64,000 nucleotides of DNA, from positions 132,501 to 196,500 of the forward strand of contig JAIVFH010000047.1 in assembly GCA_025765595.1 (NCBI GenBank), read 5' to 3'. Below are positions 34,501 through 49,092 of this stretch, one piece after another (the first letter of the stretch is position 1; every line of letters starts with the position of its first letter). The position numbers and the translations under genes were made by a program. The notes beneath the pieces were generated by a model, which did not search any database, was not told the origin of the DNA, and saw only the letters and a list, made by a program, of their open reading frames with translations. The DNA comes from Obelidium mucronatum (taxonomy: Eukaryota; Chytridiomycota; Chytridiomycetes; Chytridiales; Chytriomycetaceae).

Positions 34501-37500
34501 CCGACACCAGACGTTCAGCCTCGACCCATTTTTCCGACAACTCATTGAACCAAGCATGGACAACTTCAAGATCAGAGTCGGAAATGTGCTGTTGGTATTC
34601 AATTCCCCAACAAAAGCGTCGAATAACTGAAATCAGGGTGGAGATCTCGTTCTCTTTAGAAGAGATTTTGGAAATATCTTTCAAGGCCGACGAGAACTTG
34701 GCTCCAGTGAGATCGTCCGCCTTCAAGAGTCCAGTGAATTCCAAAAGGCAACTCATCAGTGTGTTAACCTCCGATGGGATCTCATAGTGATCCTCCTGAT
34801 CTGCAGCCAACGATGACAGGCCGAGACGCAACTGATAGACGCTCAAGAATACAGGCTGAAGAATATCTCTATACAAGGGGTACTTGGTTTCCATACGGTG
34901 AATGAACGCTTGCAGACTTTCTTGTAAGAACACTTTCTGTTTCACATCGCTCGCATCCGCAAGACACAGCAACACGAGCTCGTCCCTTACCACGTTGTTT
35001 CCCAAATGACTCAAATCATTGACGATAGGGCCGATTTGGGATTGTGGGGGCCTGTACACCATTCTGCTTCGAATTTTCTTTTGCGATTGCATGATGTCAT
35101 TGAGAGTGGCAACACTTGCGCTGTGCGATTTTTTCGAATCGCCCTTGGTCAAAACGTCGAGTTCGATGGACACCAAAATGTCGGACTTGATTCTTTCGCC
35201 GATGCTTGAGAGAATGTCGAGTTGTGTTTGGGCTGAGAGAGCCGGATCGATTGGAGTGGTTGGCAGATACGACCTCAAAAACGCCATGGACACTGAAACC
35301 CAGACTTTTCCCATCAAAGAAACGCTCAATCCCCTCTGATCAATTTCAAGGAATGCGACCAAAACATTTTGAATATATTTCAACTGCTTATCAGGAATGG
35401 GTTCGAGAAGCGCTTGAATGGCGGGTATAGAAACTGCAGGAGTTTTTGACAGGAGAGAGGAACGAAGCTCCCGAATCAAGCCATTCAATTGTGAAAATGC
35501 ATCACTTCCGAAATAGTGTTCATGACCGGATATTATCTAAAAAGTATGAGAGATGTTAGGGGGAATTTTCCTTTTGGAATCACTGTTACCTGCTCAAGGA
35601 GGAGGAACACCATGTTCAAATCTCCTTTCAGAGATTGTTCAACGTAATCAGGCACGAGAGGCTCGTTCAACACGATTGCCAACTTTTGGATTTGGGTGAC
35701 CTTGCTCTTGAATCCATAGATTGGGACGTGTTGCAAAGTTCCCCTATTTTAACATCACATCAAAAAGAACCCAATAATATATATGAATGCATGAACTCAC
35801 AATAGCTGCATCCCCATTTTGGAGTTCATAGATTGGCGCAGTATTTCGGGACCACTCAGAACGTTGACTGATGAAGTTGGGGAAACAATCTTCGGTGTTT
35901 CATGAACGTTTCCATGACAAATAAGCAAATCCCGTCGATACGTGTCAGACCCAAGCAGAACTGTGCAAGAGTTCTGCCACATTCTTTGATGCCAGCGATA
36001 GGCTGCCTCATACAAAATGTCTTTAATTTGAGGAATAAATTGCTCATCTGTTGCGAATTGATTAGCGGATTGAAAAACAATAGACTGAACGACAAACCTG
36101 CAACACTATCAATCCACTTTGAGTTGAGCATCCACACAATTCTTTGAAGCGGTTGTAGATTCTGAGACAGATTTAAAGTTTCTTCAACCTCATACTTGAT
36201 CAGATCTTGAATCTCTGCCGCTAACCGCAAAACTGCCGCCTGATTGCAGTTGTCAGAAAAAATAAGCCGCATCCAAAACACTCACCTTCTTCTTTTCCAT
36301 GGAGCTGGACTCCAAAACCAATGCTGTCAAACGAGCCAAAATCAAACTTTGACTTCTCAACGATTTGATTTCGGTTATGGGCATGAGACCAAAGGCGACA
36401 CCACGGCTGCCCAGACTTTCAAGAGAAGTCAGAGACTCTTGCAATGGAACCTCTGCATCGAAAAATCGGGCTGTTACGGCTGCTTTACCATCGAGAGTGT
36501 CAAAATGGACTCCAAGTTCCTGCAAAATATGTAAGAACCATATTGTCGCCCAGACTTGAAACTTACGGTTGGAATTTGAGACAACATATTTAACATATCA
36601 CTAGTCCCATCCGCAGATTCGTCCAAATAGTACAACGTTGAAACAGCCTCCAGAATAGAATGCTTAATTTTAGATTCAACATTCATCAACGGATGAGAAA
36701 TGGCATCTATGGATATATGGTGAGATTAACTAAACTCAACATTATATCACTCACCCTTCACAGTTTTCCCCTCCAAACTCAAACGTGCACTCAAATTCGA
36801 GAACTGAAGCTCAAGGTCAATCAAACCCTTGTTTCTTAGAGTCTTAATTGAAGAGTTCTTCCAAAGGGCTGCAAGACTTTCGAAAGAGCGAATGTCCAGG
36901 GTCGAGTAACATCCTTCAATGCTTTCATGGAGCTTTTCAGTCACAGCAAATGACGGCTGCGCCAGCTCATTTGAAATCATTTCCGACTTTTTGATTGATT
37001 GTAAGGTGGATTGAAATGCAAAGACAAGATCAGTCGGATTCAGAGACTCCGTGTCCAGCAAACGGAGTAAATACTCTGCTGAAAAAAGAATATCTTGGAT
37101 ATCCTAATGTGAAGTCAGAATTTTGTGCAAACTAAAAATTACAGACATACATCGAATCTCTGAAGAGAACTTTCGGATATAACGGCTAAAATGCACTCGC
37201 GAAGATTGAAAATAAATGCAAATAGATACTTAAAAACTGGATGGGCCAAGTTGTGCTCGGATACTTGCCCGCTGAAGAATTGCTTGGACTGGTTGATGAT
37301 GGACGTACTGGAATTAGAACAAATGATATTCCCAATGAGTTCCAGCTCGTTCAAGCAGAGAAGGACTGTGAATTTGGAAGAGACTTGCAGAATCTGTTTT
37401 CGATAGAAGTTACAGATACAATTAAAACGCCAGTATATGCTTACGTTGTTGGATGATTGGACGTATTCCAATAACTTCATGCCAATGTTCAAATTGTCGG

Positions 37501-40500
37501 TAGCAGCGTAATTTCCATATTTCTCGATGATGTGCCTCAAAAAGTGGCTCTTGGTACCCAACGCTTTTGATCCCGCCGATGCCTCAACAAACTGAATACA
37601 ACTTGAGCGAAGTAATGAAGAATGATTTGGAAACGGCATCAGCACTTCTTGTAGAGTAGCAGGGAGACCTTGCACGAAATCAAAAGCTGAACTATCGCTT
37701 TGTGCCACAGAATATTTCAAGACAAGGGAAGCTTCGTTCGTGACGTGGGATAGTTGCGATTCTTCTACAATGAATTTACCAGATATCCGAATTGGCCAAC
37801 ATCCAGCTGAAATGTCGACAGGCCATTCACCAGTAGGTTGGTATTTCAATACCGCAGAAATGCAAGAGAGAAGCGCGGCAGAGATTTCTTCAGGGAGTGA
37901 ATTGAGTGATTTGAGATCCACATATACATCCACAATGGATTGTTTGGCAGCCTCGGACCAAGAGACACCGCGTTCAAGGCGCTCCGCTGCCAGCCGTGCA
38001 AACTTGATCAACATCGTGTTAGAGTCGTCGAATGGGATATGCAACTTGCGGAACAACGCTGCCATCTCCTGATGAAGCTCCAACAATTTCCCAGGCAGAT
38101 CCATTCCGGGAAGACCATTGGCATTCAATAAACTGATAACATCACGGCGAATCTCGGCAACAAGCTCAGCTTTTTCAGTAGGGCGAATAAATAATTCCAC
38201 TCCTCTGTTCCTCATTGCTCGTGAGATTTCCCCTAATTGAGGATCCATGGTCATAAACATTCTAAAGTTTGGATGTGGTTTGATCACTTTGATTTGCCCA
38301 TTCACCAATCCGCGCTCGTTGACAATAAGGACACCGTTGGGCTCTAGCAAGTGATTCAAGCGATCCAAGACACTGGCAGGACACATATTAGCGTTGTCGA
38401 TAAGAATCCATCGTCCTTCTTCAAGGGCCTTGATCAAAGTTCCATCAATCCACTCAAATTGTCCATGAACTCCCGAAGCTCGGAGATACTGCAACTGGTC
38501 GCACATTTCCAAAATTTCTGGAACCAGCTTGGCACCTGCTTCCACCAAAAACTCCTCCAACGATGGTCCAAACGATCGGATGACATCATCAAGTTCCCGC
38601 AACACGCTCTTAATTCCCTCTATAGGTAAAAGTGCGGCAGGATCAATCAAGCTACGCAAGTGAGATTGAAGACGGAAGACCCGTGCAAAGAATTTCGAGT
38701 CATCAACCACAAACTCTGTTGATCCCACATATCGGAATACACCATCCACTGTATGCTCCAAAAGCCTCACAATAGCCTGTTCACGTCTGGTCAAGTCTAC
38801 TTGCTCGAATCCACCAAGCAATTCAACAGCATCGATTCCGCTGTTCATTGAGAATTCGTCCAACTGCTGACCCGCAACTTTTGCAAGCAATCGAACCATT
38901 GACGTTTTACCGCTCGATGAAGAACCACACAAAATTGCCATCCAAGACATTTCAACGCATTTGATCAAAGATTCCAAGACCGGAAGCTGGCTGGTTAAAA
39001 ACTCAAGTTTGTCGCCAGTGACATACCCTCGACTGTGAGGATGCCGTTTTCCCACTCTTGGCAACACAGAAGAGCCAACAATGGCGCTTTGAGGCATTAT
39101 TTCCATAGCACATTTTGGTAGATCGATTGGAGTGAAGAACGTCTTAAACAGGTTCACAACAGCAGCCTCGTCAGTCTCAACACGCATTCTTTGGCAATAC
39201 ATCATGTTCAAATAGAGTTGCGGGTGAGCAGCTACATCTCCACTCTCCACCAACTCAATCCATCTCAGCGTATCACGAAGATTGAACTCCCAAGGACTAC
39301 CGCGAGCCCCAAACGAATGCTCAACCATAGTTTCCTGGTGCATTGCTTGGTTAAATGCAATCATTTTTTGAACTGTTGCTGGGTCAGACTCTGGATGGAG
39401 GTTCATAATGATAAATTCCATATCCTGGCCAGTGAGAGCTTCGATATAAACCTTGAAAATTTCAAAAAAAAAAAAAAATCAGAAAAACGGCGGCGGGGAA
39501 AACAGGTAGATAAATACATACTTGAGTGAATCTGTTCACAAAACTCTTTGGCAGCCCTTTACGGCCACCACCTTGGTTTTGAGGGTTCTGGGCTGCAAAA
39601 ACACGAAAGTTGGGATGACAATCAAATGTTCGATTTAACTCTGGGATATAAACGGATGCACGATGATCCAAACAAGCGTTCAAACCCTGCGTTGGCAGTA
39701 ATATGTCAGAATAAACCCTTGCTCCAACAAAAAACATTCAAAAGTTACCTCCAAAACTTGTTGGGTTGCCAAGTTTAGTTCGTCTAACAACACCCATTGG
39801 CCTGTTTTCATGGCAGACAAGAAAGGTCCATCACGCCACGCAAATTCACCACCCTTTCCTCCTTCAACTGGTAAATCACTTCCAAAGAGATCCATGAGAT
39901 CAGTTTGCTCACTTAAATTGATTCTACAGAGTGAATAACCACATGTTGTCGCCAATGAAGAAATCAACGACGACTTTCCAACACCAGGAGACCTAAAGAA
40001 AAGAATGGCAGGTTAATCTCCGCAAAAGAAAATGCCGGCAAAAGTTGACAACCGAAAAAAAAAAACACAAACCCTTCAAGCAAAACAGGCTTCGACAGCC
40101 GAAGGGCTCTTAAAACTCGAAGAGCATTGATGGACGTTGTTGGCGCATGCAAGGCAAACTTGACATCTTTCTTTGCTTCTGGGCCGCATTTAACGAGAAA
40201 CGGTGGAATACCAAAAACATCATCCTCGCGGATGATATTGACCTTTTCAACGTAAAAGCTGACGCTAGCCAGGAAATCACCAAAAGAGATGCTGTCGGCT
40301 TCCAAAAATCGCTTGTGGATATCCTCCGCCAGACGCTGGCTGCACTCTTTTCTGAAAGATGATGCAGCAGAACTTCCCAGCATAGAACCAAACAATGGGT
40401 TCACTCCAATACCGTCGAGTAACACCATACAACCACCATGAAAAATAGCTTTACACAGCAAAAGCAAGTCTGCTTCCTCCGAAACATCCCGTTGGTTCAC

Positions 40501-43500
40501 CATGGTCGTTATAAAAGCAACCCACGCCATAATATCTCTCAAACTAACAATACTTGTTCTGGGCATTCCAAGCTTCCCAGAAAACCAATCCAAAAAGTCC
40601 AGCAAAAGCTCTGAAATAGCACCCGCTGTCTCGAAATGGCATGACAACGAACCCAACCGCTGGTTGATGATCATCGTCAAGTCCCGCTTGTCTCCAATTG
40701 ATGGAACCCAAAGCTCCGTGAAACGGTTACGCAGTGCAGGACTGAGTTCTTTCTTTCCGTAATCCCCTCCAGGATTCATAGTCGCCATAAAAGAAAAGTT
40801 TTTGTGTCCCCGAATTTCTTCAATATGCGTGTGGGTGGGGTCGAGGTTCGTCTCTGCCCCGTCAGCGTTCACGGCTCCCCGCTCAGCCAGAACAAGAAGC
40901 CTTTCCGACTCCAACACAGAGTTCAAACGTTCAAGAACAGAGTCATCAGCCAAAGAGATTTCATCCAATAAGAATGCTTCTCCTGTGCGCATTGCATCCA
41001 CTAAAGGCCCATCACTCCACTCAAACATTTTCTTGCTTTGAATATGCAGTTGGTCAATTTTTTCAAGTTGCTTCATCCATGACTCGTTAGCCTCTAGTTG
41101 AGACACCCGTGACTTCAACATATCAACCATTGTTTGCAGATTTCCATTGAGCTCAGTAAACACTGTGTTGACATTTTTCGCTGACATCAAGTCCGATTCA
41201 CTCATGGTAGATGCCCCAATTTCTTCCCAAACAGAGGCAATAACTTCAAGAGTTTCAGCAACAGTTCGATCCCTTCCACGAACAGGCCGCATAGATCCAA
41301 TAAAATCCGATGTCTCGCTTCCTGCGTGCGCATTGACGATTTGGAGGTTCACACCCATCATGGTAGTCAGAATCTGGCATACTGTAGTTTTTCCGCACCC
41401 AGTTTCTCTGCAGTCAAAAAATGGTTTTAAGTGGAAGGAAAGAACAGGAGAAGAAAACGAGAGCGCCACTACTAACCCAACTAATAAGATTGGCTCCAAG
41501 TTCGAGATCGATTTTACCACCAAAACAAACAGTCTTTTCATCGCCTACAAGAAGAACCATCACGAGTTAAAATCGACATTTTTCACTTTGTCGAGAATGG
41601 AGAACTTACGTCTGTCCAAACAATCTCCTTCACAAAATCACTAGTCACATCAATCGTAGACATGAAAAGCGCCCATTCACGATCATACAACACAGCCGGG
41701 TCAATCTTGAGACGAAAAGTCTGCTCCAGAACCTCTCGAACAACATCCTTTTCATCATCGCGTCGAGATTTTTCAGCCAAAACCATGAATCCATGTTCAG
41801 CAAGCTCTTGGGCCGACTCAGCGGGACGGTTACCCCACCGAAACAAGTCTCGAAGTGTTGCAAACGCATGCTTCCCTTCAAAAATACGTGACCGTTGGCG
41901 AGCATTTTGAAGACCCTTGTAAGTGGACACAATCTTTGCCGAGTAGCTAGGAGGCAGGCGGCACCGTTTCTCCAAAATAATACTGAGTTCGGGTTCAGGG
42001 ATATCATCAAAGTGGAGTTCAATGAATCTGGAGCGGAAAGCCCTAGAGAGTTGTTTACGACCACCGTAAAGACCAGGTGGATTCTGAGTGGCAAATAACA
42101 TGAATCCCGGGTGTGGACGAACAATCTCTTGTGTTTCGGGAATCAGTAGCTCTCGATTATCATCCAACAAGCGGTTCAACGACTCCAATACATCGGAAGG
42201 AGCCAAGTTGAGTTCATCAAGGACAATCCAGTGGCCTTTTCGCAATGCTTCAACAAGCACACCCTGCGTGGAAAGCATAATTAACAAACAGAGCCAAATT
42301 TGAAGAATACAGAGAGAGAAAAGAAAGTACCTCTCGGAAGACAAGCTTGCCTTCAGCATTTGACACGTAAGTTCCAATATATTCTTGCAAATCAGTGTGT
42401 TCATGATTGTTTACCCGGATAAATCGGTGTCCAGTTCTAGTAGCAAGGTACTCAACCATACTAGTTTTACCTGCCGACGTGGGACCCTGAATCAAAACAG
42501 GATACTTGCTCGACATGACAGCACGAGCCAACCGTTTCAAGTTGGTTTCAACGCTTGGAGTCAACACATACTTTGGCGCCTCATCCGCTTCCAGCGGCCC
42601 CCTTCGGATCCAATACGCACCAAACAAAATATGTGAATCTTCTTCTGAATCCGGAATCTTGGGAACGCTCTTTAGAAACGATCCAACGTTCCTGATACCG
42701 TTCAGGAGATGCTTCTCAAAGAGTTTGGCAATCACTTCCAGAGAGTCTTTTCCCAAAATGGTGGCATATGTCATTTGGCAACCTTCATACACACTTCTGC
42801 GAAGTCCGTATTTTGGTGTGCATACAGATGCGAATCCAAGAGCCCGTGTCAATGTACGCAAATTAATATTGACACGGTGGCCAGAACCATCCACAAGAAA
42901 TCCGGCATCAGAAGATGCTTTCACAGCAGTGTGGAAGTCAGCAATATCGGCAACCATAGCGTTCCCGCCTTGAGTCGGAGGAGGAAGACAAGAATGCAAA
43001 TGGCGGTTGATGATGAGAGCAAGATCTTGAGGAACAGTGTCGGGAGAGTCGACCCACATTTCAGTGAAGCGTGACAAAAGTCCTGGAGGAAGATCACGCT
43101 TTCCGGCATCATTGGCTGGATTCATGCAAGCAAAAAGGCGAAAGTCTGGATGCCTCTTTACAGGCTCAGTGTCACCTCTTTCGAGTAATAAAATTGAGCC
43201 AGTTGGGCTTTGAAGTATTCCTGACAGAGACTCCAAAGTTTCCGCAGACGCCAAATTTACTTCATCCAGCAGAATCCAGTCTCCGCGAGTAATGGCCTTC
43301 ACAAGGGTTCCTTCAACAAAGGAGAACAAGAAGGAATTCTTCAAGTGATCCAACTGAGCCGAGAACGATTTGACCAACGTGGAGAACTCTTCCCAGTCTG
43401 AAATCAGAGATGGATCCGCCTGTAACTTCTTGGAACGTTTTGGTTGAGGCTCTCCTCCCTTCGCACCAAGAAAAGAAAGAAAGAAAAGAAATTTTTGTAA

Positions 43501-46347
43501 GTTATATGGGGGAAACAAAGCCTCTAAGTTTAGTCAACAAACCTGTGCTTTCTGTAAACCCAAGACCTTGTCCGCCATTCTGACAGAGTTACCGAAACCC
43601 AACTTCAAAACATCCCACTTCTTTTTGATATACGCAGAACGAATACTCTCCAAGAATGCCGCATTGGCGGTGGATGAGAAAGTTCTTGCGAATAATCCTT
43701 CAAATCGCTCCAACATTGGTGCGGCAATCATTGTGGCTTCAACAGGTTTGAAACCACCCAACAAATCCGTCGAATCACTCTGCTGACTCATATTGATAAC
43801 TGTAAGAGACTTTCCACACATGTTTGCAAGTTGCTGAATGATAGTGGTTTTACCAGTACTGTTTCAAGAAATTGAGTTTTAACAAACCATCTCATTGAAT
43901 TCAAAAAACAAATACAAGATAAATTACCCAGTCTCTCCAGTCAACAATACCGATTCCTGCATAGAAATACATACTGCAAGTTTTTCCAAAAGTCGAAGCG
44001 AAAGAGACGTATTGGCAAAAGTGCTACCCGTAGCAAATGTAGCTGCAGGCGTTCTGACAAAAGACAGCGTAGTCCGCCCAACTGTCACTTTTGATACATT
44101 GGCCACCAAATTGCTGGATTTCTTTGATGAATTCGACTGGTCCGCGACAGACAAGCTTGGCAGATAGTGATCGGAATAAAATTCCAGCCGAGTTGGTGGA
44201 ATAGCCAAAATCTCGGCTAGAATCGCCATGGCCCGGTCCCGAACTTTCCGATCCATAATCATCATTGTAAAGCACTCTACGGCTTCTCGAAAAAGACATT
44301 CACGCGCCTGAAGAGTTACAGACTCGATCGATCCTTCTTCGGCTCCATCCACCATCATCTTGGAACCCCCTTCAATGAATATACTGGAGTGAAGTTTATC
44401 CAATCGATGACACCACTTAATTACGTCTCTGAATGACACGACACGATTCACCCCCAATGAACTGCGGAACATCTCCACCAGAGTTTCAAACGTCTTCACG
44501 ATGAGAGGAGAGAATACAGAACCCAAGTTCGGGTATAGAGCAGAAACAACTTGAATCATTTCATATGTGGGAAGAGCATCAACGGCAATCCTGTTCCATA
44601 ACGAAGCACCCATTTCTGAAGCGCCTCCATTGCCACTGCGAGATGAAATACCAAACTTTGTTGAAGAGGATGACGAAACAGTTTGAGTCGCAAATAATTG
44701 GAATCCTTGACGCGCTCGAACTTTTTCTCCACGAGCAGGGATAAATAAATGACCAGTTTCCAATAGCGGTATCAAGACAGATACGACTTCCAAAGGTGCA
44801 AGATCCAAATCTTCAATCAAAACCCAACGACCTTGCATAACAGCAGTTGTCAGAATACCAGGCTGCCATTTAAAAGATCCCGGTTCGTTCTGACAGACAT
44901 ATGTTCCAAGAAGAATCTTTGAATCTGTTTGATCTCCCAAATGAATCTTGAGTAAGTCTGTTTTTTGTATGGTTTGGGATATTCTGTTTAGAAACAAACC
45001 AAAACCTGATTATGGATCAGCCTTGGTACCTTTTTGTCCCACCATTCTCGCAACTTCTTCTACGAGAGACGTCTTTCCCACGCCTGCAGCTCCTGTGACA
45101 AGAACTGGAGCCCCAATCGAAATTGATACTGCAATTCGATTCAAATTTTTACGAGTTGTTTCAGTCCACACCAGTTTTTGCTTGGGCACAGTCTTCAAGG
45201 ATAGGTTGGATAAGTTTGGCTTTGGAAGCAAGATTCCAGCCACGTCAACGACAAACGGACATAGATCCAAAGCCGTAATAACACAAGAAGGGGGCCCCGA
45301 AAACTGAGGCGCAGGTCGAAACATTTCAGCTCTGTCAAGTTGAACAGTTTCTTCCTCCAAAACCCTAAAAATTCAACCCCATAGGAAATCAACAAAAACG
45401 CGCAAACTGATTGATACAGGACAGGAATAGCACACCTCAACAAACAGATCCGTGAATCATTTTCGATTTGATCAATTGAGAGAAATTTCTTCAAGCTTGA
45501 ATCCCGTTCGACGTCCGTCATTCCAAGAACATTTGCCATGATGTGAACAAGGTACGCGACGACAACATTATCCAGAGACGCGTGATTGACATGCAAGAAT
45601 TCAAACAGAGGGGCAAAGTCCCATAATGCAGTGAATGTGGATGCATGGACTGAGCGGGTGAGATTGTAGAGCGAGCGTGCTATCCTCAGCAGAACTGGAG
45701 CAGTTGGCGATGATTTGAAAACAGCAAGAAACAGCGAAACGGGCGACATTCGAATCTTTTCAAAGCACGTGGAGGCAATGCTGGCAAAGAACAGGGGTCA
45801 GGGTAACACGTTGACCGACCACGACACGAAAGCAAGAAAACACAAACACAAAAATCTGCGGGGCCACGGGCAGCAGACGACTGAAGACGGCCAGGAAGCA
45901 TTCGAGCAGCGCAGCGGCGTTGGCGGAGTCGGCGGCGGCGGGCACGGGGGCGCCGGCGCGATCGTGTTTCGGCGAATCGGCGGGCGGCGCGGCGGCGGCG
46001 GCGGCGGCGCACGCGCACGGCGCCGGGGCGGGCGGCGCGGCGGCCAGCGGCAGCCAGCGCGCCGCAAGCTCGACCAGCAGCGGCCGGAACGCGCTTGCGA
46101 CGCGCGCCGCCACGCACGGCCGCAGCAGCTGCCGTGCGAGCGCCGCGAGCACCGCTTCGCCGTCTTTGTCTTCTTTTTCCTGTTCTTCTGATTCTTCTCC
46201 GTGTCCACAGCCAAAGCCGCCCACCGCGCGCGCCAACTGTCCGCGGTACAGGCGCATCTCAAACTGCGCCAAGTCCAGACTCGATGCTCTGTCGTCTGCC
46301 AGCTCATCGCTACCAGCTGCTGCGTCAACAGAACCTGACGAATTCAT
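28563..46347 (-). CDS. MDN1: Midasin, dynein-related AAA ATPase of 60S ribosome maturation
   Basis: Giant nuclear AAA+ ATPase (yeast Rea1/Mdn1) that removes assembly factors from pre-60S particles. ATG at 46347 (MNSSGSVDAAAGSDE), stop at 28563; roughly twenty short introns and well over 5,000 residues, as in the family. Six AAA modules are visible by their Walker A loops: GAAGVGKTS (about 45090), GETGTGKTT (split by an intron, 43930/43856), GPTSAGKTS (about 42460), GETGCGKTT (split, about 41485/41405), GSPGVGKSS (split, about 40075/39990) and GSSSSGKTS (about 38910). Walker B examples are WVLIEDLDLAP, WILLDEVNLAS, WIVLDELNLAP, AFLLDEISLAD, WVLLDELNLAT and WILIDNANMCP. A long helical linker (37-32 kb), an Asp/Glu-rich region (29.6-31.4 kb) and a C-terminal MIDAS domain with ISIDDSKSMAES (DxSxS) follow. 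Exon 1 is very GC-rich. Confidence 0.96.
29600..31400 (-). other. Acidic (D/E-rich) region of midasin
   Basis: Encodes about 600 residues dominated by Asp, Glu, Lys, Gln and Asn, the flexible tether that precedes the MIDAS domain in all Rea1/midasin proteins. The opposite strand shows long Ser/Ile/Val-rich open frames, which are shadows of this composition. Confidence 0.9.
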
Positions 46348-46453
46348 CAGATGATTGAGTGATTGAGCAAGTGACGAACGTCCAAAAACAAAAAAAAAAT
46401 TTGTTGAAAAAAAAAAAGAAAGAAAGGCCCCACTCTTTATTATTATTATTTCA

Positions 46454-49049
46454 TTAATGTCCCAAACTTGTGAGCACAGTGTACACAAAACTAACTATTG
46501 CTGTACAGCAAGTCACTATTAAACAAGCTGTGGCAAGCGTCTTTGGAGCAAGAGGGAAAGACTTTGGTATCGACCTGAACGCCTTCAGCTTCGGACGATG
46601 AGTTCCTGATATTGATTTCAATGGAGTTACTGCGCGCATGTGTCCATCTTCGGCAGCCTACACGGTTACAAAGGGAAAGAAAAGAAGCCCATCAACAAAA
46701 CAGGCACCCTTCACTTCTCAACACAACAAGACCATACCCGTGAATTCCTTCCCACGTTGTATCGCTTGATTCCATTTCCGTCGTCCACTTCCGAAACAAA
46801 CGATGCTCGTCTTGACTCGGAGGCATCTTTTCGGGGCACTCCTTCACGCCTCCTGCTTTTCGTCCGAACAATTTGAGGAGTTCCTCGAAACCCTTTCCAA
46901 TGATCAGAAATATTTTTTTGCGTTTCATCCATCGTATCGTTCGCATCTTGTTTCTCTACGTTGCTACAATCCCTCATGGTCACTTGAGTATCCCTCGCCA
47001 AAGCATCAACGGACCCACTTGCATGCTTTTTCGTTGGATCCAATTCAGTCGACATTGAATCATCGGATATTCTCACATCCTCGCCATTGAGACTGTTTGA
47101 TGACTGCTGCTGCCTGCCATCAGCACCTACAGATCCGATTTCTGAAACAATTTTCTGAAAATTCGACAATGACTGGTTCTCTAAATTTGTTGCTGAACCC
47201 TTTCCATCCGACCCGACAACAGGAGCTGAATATTTTCGACAGATTGAGGAGTGACGCGAGCCTGGAGGAGTTGCAGTTAATTGTGTCCCATATCCTGTGG
47301 TGGGGTCTATTATTGGAGTGGAACCAGAGTAGTGTTTCGGAATAGACTGATGATGATTGTACATTCTGTGTGTCTCTTGGTCGGCGGCATCAGATTCATT
47401 ATTATTTGGAGACTTTATACTGTTCATTGATACATGAGTTTGTTCGGATGTAGCTGAGACTGGAGTCCCTGTTGCTCTTGTGAGTGTGACTAACAGGCCT
47501 CCATTCATGGGCATCTGAACGGAAATCGGACCTATTGGCTCACGGCAACTTTCAACGTACTCATTCTGAATATATTGTGGAATAGGGTGCGGTATTACGT
47601 CAGTTGACGATAGGATATTGGGATGTGAGTCAGCAACAGCGTTGATGCTCAAGAGAACATGATTCGACGATTCTGCGCTATTCACTCCATCCTCATTCAA
47701 TACTGTTCCACTGGATTGGTTTGCGAGTTCTTGCACGTCCGCTACGTCATTACAAGTTTCTTTGGTTGTTGAAGGAAGTCGGCCCAATCCTGGACGAATC
47801 GAAGTAGAAGGCAGACTTATTCGACGCGGATTCGCATGATTTCCTGATAGTTTCGATTGCCCCAGCATATTCCGACTTTTCTGTCTGCCTCCCGTTCCAC
47901 CACCACCTCGGTTTTGCTGATTCTGATCCACCATTGGCGGCGATCTCAAATTCTTTATACTTTGCCAAACTCTTTTCACCGCGAAATCCGGTGTGGAGCC
48001 CCACGTGTTATAGCGTGATAGAGGTAAACCTTCAGCACTGCTTTTCGTGGTCCATAAGTGGTTTCCGTGAAACCAACCACCACCACCACCACCACCACCA
48101 CCAGATGATGATGGATTCTTTTCTCGGCTGATGCTTCCAAAGTGTTTTATGCTTCGAGATTCTTCTGCGTGTTGTTTGGTGGTACCCCCGCCTTCTCTGA
48201 TTTGGGAGAGCATATCAAAGTCATCAGCAACACCACCAACGACACCTGGTATCTCTTCCCCAATATCTTCAAACAAGTGACGAAATCTCCTTCCATCATC
48301 TTCATCGCTATCATAATCATCATCATCATCAGTATTATAATCTCTACCGCCATCATCGTCACTATCGTAGCTGTCTTGTTTGTCTTCTAGATCTGGATCC
48401 GGGACATCCTCCAACAAATAGCTCTCCTGCTCCACATCCAAATCAAACGGCAGCAACATTCCTCGAGAGTGTAAAGACGCCAAAGATTGATGAACTCCAT
48501 GATGATGATGAAGATGGTGGTGGCGGTGGTGGTACTGGTGTTGACGGGTCGCCCCTCCTGCCCGACTTCCAAACGGACTACTCAACCCTAAACTGGCGAT
48601 ACTTTCCACAATACTATGTCGTTCTGGGACTGCTGCCGCTGTTGCTGCTGCTACCGGTGTTAGTGATGATGGTGTAGTAAGCGATATCGCGGCAGCTTCG
48701 AGATGTTCTTCTCCGGGAACCAAGAGTGAAACCTTCTTCTTTGGTTGTGTTGTCTGGTGATTGATTCCTCCAATGATGCTGCCACTTGTGCCGTTTGAAA
48801 TTGATGAATAAGAGGCATTCATGTTGCTGTTTGTGCGGGTTGGTGGGTGGTCTAATTCTCCACTCCCTGCTCCATGCGTGGATAACTCGCCGCTTGGGTT
48901 CCGTCGTGCGCCAGGTGTGAACAGAGACAAGGAGGACCCAGGAACCGCCAGGAACCCATTGGAATTATTAACGGCGTATGGTGGTGCGGCGGCGGCGGTG
49001 GTGGTGGTGGTGGCTGTGGGAGTGGTGCCACTATTGTTACTTGTATCGC

Positions 49050-49092
<43 letters not shown>

